Source of the DNA: Anadara kagoshimensis
Lineage: Eukaryota; Mollusca; Bivalvia; Arcoida; Arcidae
Length of the DNA stretch: 64,000 nucleotides
Assembly (NCBI GenBank): GCA_021292105.1
Contig: CM037866.1
Location: 6,594,163-6,658,162, forward strand
Direction: 5' to 3'
A program made the position numbers and the translations under genes. The notes beneath the pieces are model-generated. The model did not search any database and was not told the origin of the DNA. It saw only the letters and a program-made list of their open reading frames with translations. Below, one piece after another: positions 56,560 through 64,000 of this stretch (positions within the stretch are counted from its first letter, which is position 1; every line of letters begins with the position of its first letter).

Positions 56560-59270
56560 CCGTCTGTTTTTATAGCCATGTTAAAATTTATTATATTTTT
56601 TCCGTATGTCGGTATGTCCGTCTGTTTTTATAGATATGTTAAAATTTATTATATTTTTCTGTATGTCTGTCGGTTTTTTATAGACATGACAGAATTAATT
56701 ATATTTTTCCGTATGTCTTTATGTCTGTCGTTTTTTATAGATATGTCAGAATTTATTATGTTTTTCCGTATGTTGTATGTTTTTTATAGACATGTCGGAA
56801 TTTTTTATATTTTTTCCGTATGTCTGTATGTTTCATAGACATGTCAGAATTTATTATATTTTTCTGTATGTCTGTAAGTTTTTATACATGTAGGCATGTC
56901 GGAATTTATGGTAGTTTTTTCATATGTCTGTAACTTTTCATAGGCATGTCGGAATTTATTATATTTTTCCGTATGTATGTATGTTTTTATAGATATGTCA
57001 GAATTCATTATATTTTTCCGTATGTTGTATGTTTTTATAGATATGTCAGACTTTATAATATGTTTCCGTATGTCTGTATGTTTTTATAGATATGTTAGAC
57101 TTTATTATATTATTCCGTTTGTCTATGTTTTTATAGATATGTCGGAATTTATTATATTTTTCCGTATGTCTGTATGTTTATATAGATATGTCAGAATGTA
57201 TTTTATTTTTCCGTATGTCTATGTTTTTATAGGCATGTCGGAATTTTATTATATTTTTCCTTATGTCTGTATGATTTTATAGATATGTCAGAATTTATTA
57301 TATTGTTCCGTAAGTCTATGTTTTATAGACATGTCAGAATTTATTATATTTTTCTGTATGTTGTATGTTTTTGTAGACATGTCGGAATTTATTATATTTT
57401 TCCGTATGTCTGTAAGTATTTATAGGCATGTCGGAATTGATTAAATTTTTTCCGTATGTCTGTATGTTTTTATAGAAATGTCAGATTTTATTATTTTTCC
57501 GTATGTTGTATATTTGTAGAAATATCGGAATTTATTATATTTTGACCGTATGTTCGTCTGCTTTTTATAGACATGTCGGAATATATTATATTTTTCAGTA
57601 TGTCTGTATGTTTTTATACACATTTTAGAATTTTTTTTTTCCGTATGTCTATTTTTTTATAGACATGTCAGAATTTATTATATTTTTTCATATATCTGTA
57701 TGTCTGTCTGTTTTTATAGGCAGGTCGGAATTAATTAAAAAAAAATCCGTATGTCTATGTTTTTATAGACATGTCGGAATTTATTATATTTTTCCGTATG
57801 TCTGTATGTTTTTTTTAGGCATGTCGGAATTTATTATATTTTTCCGTATGTCCGTCTGTTTATATAGACATGTCAGAATTTATTATATTTTTCCGTATGT
57901 CCGTCTGTTTATATAGACATGTCAGAATTTATTATATTTTTCCGTATGGCTATGTTAGACATGTCAGAATTTATTATATTTTTCCATATATCTGTATGTC
58001 TGTCTGTTTTATAGGCATGTCGGAATTAATTTAATTTTTTCCGTATGTGTATGTTTTACAGACATGTCGGAATTTATTATATTTTCCGTATGTCTATGTT
58101 TTTATAGACATTTCGGAATTTATTATATTTTTTCCGTATGTCTGTATGCTTTATAGACATGTCGGGATTTGTTATATTTTTTTCGTATGTGTATATTTTC
58201 ACAGACATGTTGGAATTGATTATATTTTTTTCAGTATGTCTGTAAGTTTTTATAGACATGTCGGAATTTATTATATTTTTCGTATGTTTGCATGTTTTTA
58301 TAGGCATGTCGGAATTTATTATATTGGTACGTATGTACGTTTTTTTTATAGATATGTCAGAATTTATTATATTTGTCCGTATGTCTATGTTTTTATAGGC
58401 ATGTCGGGATTTATTATATATTTTCCGTATGTCCGTCTGTTTTTATAGGCATGTCGGAATTAATTTAATTTTTTCCGTATGTCTATCTTTTATAGACATG
58501 TCGGAATTTATTATATTTTTCCGTATGTCTGTATGTTTTTATAGGCATGTCGGGATTTATTATAATTTTCCGTATGTCCGTCTGTTTTATAGGCATGTCG
58601 GAATTATTTAATTTTTTCCGTATGTCTATGTTTTATAGACATGTCGGAATTTATTATATTTTTCCGTATGTCTATGTTTTATAGACATGTCGGAATTTAT
58701 TATATTTCTCCGTAATCTGTATGTTTTTATAGGCATGTCAGGATTTATTGTATATTTTCCGTATGTCCGTCTGTTTTTATATGCATGTCGGAATTTATTA
58801 TATTTTTTCCGTATGTCTGTATGTTTTTATAGGCATGTCGGAATTTGTTATTTTTTCCGTATTTGTATGTTTTCATAGACATGTTGGAATTTATTATATT
58901 TTTTTTCGTATGTCTGTAAGTTTTTATTAACATGTTGGAATTTATTATATTTTTTCGTATGTCTGCATGTTTTTATAGGAATGTCGGGATTTATTATATT
59001 TTTTTTGTATGTCCGACTGTTTTATAGGCATGTCGGAATTTATTATATTGGTCCGTATGTCCGTCTGTTTTTATAGGCATGTCGGGATTTATTATATATT
59101 TTCCGTATGTCCGTCTGTTTTATAGACATGTCGGAATTTATTATATTTTTTCCGTTTGTCTTTCTGTTTTTATAGACATATCGGAATTTATATATTTCCG
59201 TATGTCTGTATTTTTTATAGACAGGTCGAAATTTATTATATTTTTCCGTATGTCTTTATGTCCGTCTTTC
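56560..59270 (+). repeat. 48-bp minisatellite array, SD2 copy b
   Basis: Same unit as 39832-42420. The first several units correspond one to one with copy a, including a variant unit with TTTTTATACATGTAGGCATG. Further in, unit order diverges, showing independent expansion and contraction. Confidence 0.95.
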
Positions 59271-59382
59271 TTTCTAATCCTTGCTTATATATTAGTATTA
59301 TCCTTAGTCTTTCTATTGCCTACTGAATGCTTTTCGTCTGCTGGTATATCTTATAATCTGTGATCCATCCATCCATATAAGT

Positions 59383-59430
59383 AAAGTGTTCTTGAATGGG
59401 ACGTTAAACACCATTACTCAACTCAACTCT
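59383..59430 (+). repeat. SINE tail remnant in SD2 copy b
   Basis: AAAGTGTTCTTGAATGGGAC then GTTAAACACCATTACTCAAC, directly joined to CCATCCATCCATATAAGT; head and body are missing compared with copy a. Confidence 0.8.
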
Positions 59431-59656
59431 CCATCCTACAGAGTTTTCGTTCTTCTGTACATTTGTCTGTTAGTGTACTCCATCTTTATTTCTATGAAAT
59501 CCCGTCTTCTATGTTCTTTATTTTGTTATTATCTTAATAATGATGAATTATATCTCATAATAATACCGAAAGAGTTGTCTTTCCTTATATCTGTTCAATT
59601 AACAACTCACTGTTTAAATTGAATTCCTAACCCAGATATGACATTTTCTTATCCTG

Positions 59657-59890
59657 TATAGACAAACAACTTACACCTGTTCGTTTGACCTATCATTTAT
59701 ATAATTATCACAGCCCAGTTCATCTATGTACAAGTATAGGGAGCAGAGGTTGTTTACATCTTGCGATATACTAACCTCATAGAGTTAACCAATGCACTGT
59801 GTATGTTAACACTACCCATGTAGTATGATCTTCCTATATGAATATTCCTAATGAAAGGTCAAGCGGACAGGTAAATGGTGTTTGTCTATT
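59657..59890. mobile_element. MITE (GACCTGTCCGCTTGACC family)
   Basis: The left end TATAGACAAACAACTTACAC then CTGTTCGTTTGACC and the right end GGTCAAGCGGACAGGTAAAT then GGTGTTTGTCTAT. It lies at the right border of SD2 copy b. Confidence 0.7.
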
Positions 59891-62880
59891 AAAAATATAT
59901 TATAAACAATGCAACAATAATATCATATTAATGATATCAACAAATTCAATTAGAGTGCATGTACACGGTGAGACGTGACTGAAAGGTACACAGGAAGTAC
60001 CGTCGCTCTGTTATAAAATGATCTAGAATTAATATTTATTAATTTCCCTCAAAAACCGCAAGCATAGGAATTACACTGTTGTTCCTTGAAATCAAGTATT
60101 TTGTTTCATTATCATCACATTTCTACTTTATAGTGTCCATATTTGCCGTAGGTATGTTGATAACTTTACTACTAAGCGAATATCAATAACACAATAACAC
60201 TCATCAAGGGAAAAAACTCATACTGACTTCATTTACCATACATACGGATCTATAATCAGCTATCATTATCACCCGGTAATATATCGGCGTATTTTCGACC
60301 ACTTAGTATTCGAGCTTCGAGATCTTTACAACAATTCCAAAATGGCCCTGGAAATGTTTGATGTCCCAAAGTACCCTGCTTCTTTCAATATTAACTTCGT
60401 AGTGGTGTAGAAAAATCTAGGGTTTTTTATGCACGGGATAAGTATTTAAGCAAGATGTTAAAGTAATTCTTTTAGATTTGAGAATCAACATTTTGTTGAT
60501 ATCAAATGGAGTAGACTTTATCTGAATAAGACGATTATCTTTGACGGGTGTTAAAATTAGTGTTAATGACATTGTATTCCAAAATATGTTCTGTCATATG
60601 TGTATTATTTTTTAATGTATTGAACAAAGAATTAATATATGACAGTGCATTAGAAGGCATTCATGCCAAAGTTACAATAACTTTAGAAGAGAAAAAATTC
60701 AACTTTTTGGTCTCGTCCAGTATACGTATTTTGTTATTTGACCTATCCTACTTACTGATAAGCAGATTGCAGATTTGCCCGAGGCAATGGCGATTACGTT
60801 AATATCGCTATTTCTTATCGATAAATACACACGGACGTATTACTAGTTTCTATTAAAGATGAAAAACTAGGCACTGAAGTCTAGATTTTGTCCATTATGT
60901 GGAGGCGGCGGTCACCTCTAGGAAGGCGAAGAAAACATTTTAACACTATGAATTTCCCGATTGGGATTCCAGCGTAAAACACCCATGTGGCTGTAGCGAC
61001 TCAAGATGCTAAGATAATTGCCTCATTCATGTGTAGTGGAGTTCAAAAACATCCATGGACTTAATGATATTAAGTTAATTATACAATTCGATAATGTTTA
61101 AATGGTTTGTTAAACTGCTTTACCGTGCAAAGACAACCATATTAGGCCTTTTCTTTATTAAGGAATTTTCCGAGATACCGATGTCTTTGTTTTCATATTA
61201 TTGAGCTTTGAGCAAGAAACCATAGATTTGCGATATCACTACCAGTTTCAGGTCATACTTCAGTGGTTTTGTAGAATAAAAAGAAACGCCATAATGAGTA
61301 TAGGGTAAACATGTATTAGCGTTAATAATTTAAATATTATTATCATTAACATTGTTTATTTGTTTATTATTAAACATTAAGGTGACATATTCAAATTGTG
61401 ACATTGATGACAATATATCTCCATTAGGGACAGATCCTAGTAAGTAATATGTCAGTTCGATAAGACAGTTTTGCATGCGGACATCCCGGTTTTCTTCTCC
61501 GTTGATTAACTGAACGCCTCGTTATAAGTAAAAAAAGAGTCCTGGCTGTGTGTAAAACAGCAGTACTTCACCTTACGCTCACTTTTTTGTTGGACTATTA
61601 AACCCTTCTTAGTTTAAATCGTGTAAAGTAAAACATTAAAAAATTGTTTACAGCTATTCAAGATTCGTGCACTTATATCAAGGCGGCATGTTCTTTGAAA
61701 TATTGTTTTGTTTTGATTTTTGTACGTCTGCTTTTACTATATTGCCTTCATTTGTTCGTCGATTTGTATAACCTTACTCGCCATAATTACATTTTGTATT
61801 GTTTCTTCTCGACTTCCTGTTCTGTATTTTGGTCGGTTGACTCATTTGTAGCCCCAAAACACTGTATCCAAGTGTCGTTAACCACGCGTTTATGGTGTCT
61901 TTCGCCGTCTAGGGTTCGCATCCTGCTTAGGACACTTTTAGTGCAATAGTTTATCAGTTTGAGGTTTTCTCGGGGAAACTACGGTTTCTGATCGCGTCTC
62001 TATTAGCATAAGAAAATTCACTGAAGCGTAAAATACCATATTTGGCGTTCATCCGTTTGTTCTTGGACAGACCTGTATATTTGCTCTGTTGTAATTTTTT
62101 TCTTTTAATTTTGATATCTGTCCGTTTGTGTGGCGATTACTCGACCTACAGTGTGTGGATTCTGTATTTATATCGGATTATCTATTCTTTTTTTTAGTTA
62201 ACTATGCCTTATTTTAGACTGAAGGAGTAAGTTTTGTTATACTATGACAATCACCACTCGTGCGTCTACATATATAACTGTCCATCTTGCTCTTGTGCTT
62301 TCTTACATGTCTTTTTAATGCCATTTGTCCGATTTGTCACGTCTACTGTGTCATATATCAACGGTTCTACTTTTATAGGTCCAAGAAGTCAACCATGCAC
62401 TAAAAATACGGACGAACGAGGCCAAAAGGTCTGAATGTTAATATTTGTAGTAGGAAAATATCTGTAGTTTTCGAAAACCAATTTCTCACGCGTCAATTCG
62501 TGTCCGATATTTCAATCAGAAACAGTTTTTGTAGAAAAACCTGGGAAAATGTTTAAAAGTTTGCAAATAATAAAAAATTCATATTTTGAAGAATTCAGAA
62601 ACAACACAAAAATGTTTATTTCATCTTTCATTGTGGACACATCATAAATTAAAATGCAAAACATCTTCACAGTTTTTTGATCGTTTCAAAATTTTGAAAT
62701 AATCGTTTTTATCATATCTACCGTCTTTTGATTCTTGTAAATTTTTAATATAATATATAATGCGCTACATGTAAAGTGTGCAAATCGTTTATTCTTTTAT
62801 ACAGCAATAAAAAAACATAACATCACAGGTATTCCTTAACTGGTATATTAGTTTTTTTTCATTTTAAGATGTGTTTTTAT
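59891..62880. other. Gene-free stretch with one candidate exon relic
   Basis: Mostly unrecognised AT-rich sequence. A possible Ig-like relic is noted separately at 60472-60800. The 101-codon frame at 61644-61949 and the 66-codon frame at 62234-62434 show no domain and no splice context. Confidence 0.35.
60472..60800 (+). pseudogene. Possible decayed Ig-like exon
   Basis: After an acceptor-like TTCTTTTAG, mixed frames give ENQHFVDIKWSRLYLNKTII (a C-strand-like IxW), then KVTITLEEKKFNFLV and IRILLFDLS. The last two loosely follow the E/F-strand spacing of the gene 1 domain. At least one frameshift and a poor F strand (LQIC instead of YxC) argue for decay or coincidence. It lies on the same strand as the signal exon at 44147. 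Weak call. Confidence 0.22.
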
Positions 62881-62881
62881 A

Positions 62882-62935
62882 TAGTCCGTCAATGTTATTT
62901 TGGCAAAGTGTTTATAAACACTGGATTTTCCAGTG
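62882..62935 (+). repeat. Fragment related to the ATAGTCCGTCAG element
   Basis: ATAGTCCGTCAATGTTATTT and GGCAAAGTGTTTATAA parallel 53408-53445. Confidence 0.5.
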
Positions 62936-63289
62936 ACATCGATACTAAAAAAAACAAATATTTGCAAACTGAACGTTTCATCTCATAACTCTTCAATTGT
63001 GACCAAAACAGCCAGTTGGGGCGTCACATGTTGTATCGCACCTCTTGATATTATAAACGGTGATGTAAAATTTATAATGTTTCATCACTGGAATTCTATA
63101 ATGTTGTGGCTTTATGGTTATATATAGTACAGGTTAAACACTTAAGTGCCGAATCGACAGCTTATCACGGCCGCTCAACTTCTCGACCCCTTATTATTTT
63201 TTTTATCCCTCGCTAGCCTTTTTGGTCTCTCGTTACCTTCTTGGTCACTGGACCCCTCGTTAGCGTTTTCAACCACTGGACCGCTCGGT

Positions 63290-63690
63290 AGCTAGAAAAC
63301 ATTGGTTCAATAAATAAGCCTGCAGTTACACGTTTATCGTCATACCTGATAAATCGTAAAAATTTTCTAACTCTGGATTTACATTTAGTCAAAGAGAGGT
63401 TAGTAGGACAATTAGCAGGGGTAATAATATTCGTATATCAAGTGTTAGGGAACACCAAGAAGGTGTCGAAAGTCGTGTATTGAAGTCAGGTATCGACACC
63501 TTTTCGGCCATTCGATACATCGTTAGTTGAAAACATCGGTTCAGTAAGCATAACATATTTTAGAAATAAAATCGTGAAATTGCCTAACTCTTGGGGTTAG
63601 ATTAGGACAATTATCAGATAAATCAAATGTTAGCGAACACCAAGAAGGTGCTGAAAGTCGTGTATTGAACCAGACATCTGATGGTGACAT
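63290..63690 (+). repeat. Two-copy tandem repeat of about 200 bp
   Basis: GAACACCAAGAAGGTG, GAAAGTCGTGTATTGAA and the preceding GAAAACATnGGTTCA blocks occur twice in the same order (about 63297-63500 and 63528-63690). No coding function visible. Confidence 0.6.
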
Positions 63691-64000
63691 CGAATTAACT
63701 TAGCATTATGGCATCTAGTGAATACCTGTTTAGGTGCATTTTATGACTTAATGTAACGTGTATGCGAGATTATGAATCATAATTCAACCAATCCCACAAA
63801 AAACGTCTAAACAAGACGTGGGTAAGTCGTAGTTTTAAGAAATGTACTAATAATACTAACGAGGTTCGAGTTCTAATGAAAATGAACGACAGAAATATCT
63901 ATCCCGTGTTAAGTGTTTCTGAATCTATCCAAACTAGGGATGTAGGTCAATATCAAATGAATATTTTAATTAAATACTTAAACAAGTGTCCGATACACTT
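63691..64000. other. Right window end, nothing recognised
   Basis: AT-rich sequence without an identifiable gene or repeat. Confidence 0.4.

Larger units (their letters stand above)
55822..59660 (+). repeat. Segmental duplication SD2, copy b
   Basis: Counterpart of 39094-43041, same orientation, 16.7 kb away. Divergence in the unique flanks is a few percent by eye. The minisatellites differ by internal rearrangement. At 59383-59430 only the 3' tail of the SINE survives. Confidence 0.9.

Noticed and set aside
61644-61949. 101-codon plus-strand frame
   Set aside because: Composition is typical of a chance frame in AT-rich DNA; no domain, signal or splice site supports it.
62937-63127. Phase-1 acceptor (TTTTCCAG) opening a frame that could follow the exon at 44147
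   Set aside because: The acceptor lies in sequence related to the ATAGTCCGTCAG element, the frame has no Ig or membrane signature, and it ends at a stop after 64 codons.

Overview
The window is a piece of a eukaryotic nuclear genome, AT-rich, with no long open reading frame, short exons in long introns, and dense interspersed repeats. The tRNA-headed SINEs, whose 3' tail reads approximately TATTCTTGACTGGGACGTTAAACACC, and the style of the retroelement 3' ends point to a mollusc, most likely a marine bivalve. That assignment rests on recognising repeat styles, not on a database search.

Host genes. The minus strand carries a small head-to-tail cluster of genes for single immunoglobulin-domain membrane or secreted proteins. 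Gene 1 (21334 down to 7683) can be read completely: signal-peptide exon, one Ig exon, transmembrane exon and a short cytoplasmic exon. Every intron is phase 1, and the product is 197 residues. Gene 2 starts at 4306 (signal peptide) and continues with an Ig exon at 2115-1819; its remainder lies beyond the left edge. A third signal-peptide exon with a phase-1 donor lies on the plus strand at 44147-44231, with no convincing downstream exon inside the window.

RNA genes. At 51.26-52.79 kb there are three direct tandem copies (about 678 bp period) of a U1-snRNA-like gene. They sit inside a 2.3 kb cassette bounded by perfect 25-bp inverted repeats, which itself lies inside a pair of hAT-like termini (50941-54085). 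A tRNA-like sequence is at 49997-50089.

Duplications. Two long direct duplications dominate the middle and right. SD1 (23.04-28.19 and 29.39-33.86 kb) carries a 76-bp minisatellite that appears to have arisen by tandem amplification of the SINE 3' tail. SD2 (39.09-43.04 and 55.82-59.66 kb) carries a roughly 48-bp AT-rich minisatellite of some fifty units per copy.

Mobile elements. About fifteen 5'-truncated copies of one retroelement 3' end (reverse-transcriptase C-terminal tail plus 3' UTR) lie mostly in the first 22 kb. There are also a LINE 3' end (35.0-35.7 kb), relics of mariner-type and PIF/Harbinger-type transposases, a Polinton-like packaging-ATPase relic, several MITEs and long hairpins, two inverted clusters of a GGCTTATAGGTGGCTTATAG motif, and many microsatellites. 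Most short open frames elsewhere are repeat-derived or chance frames.
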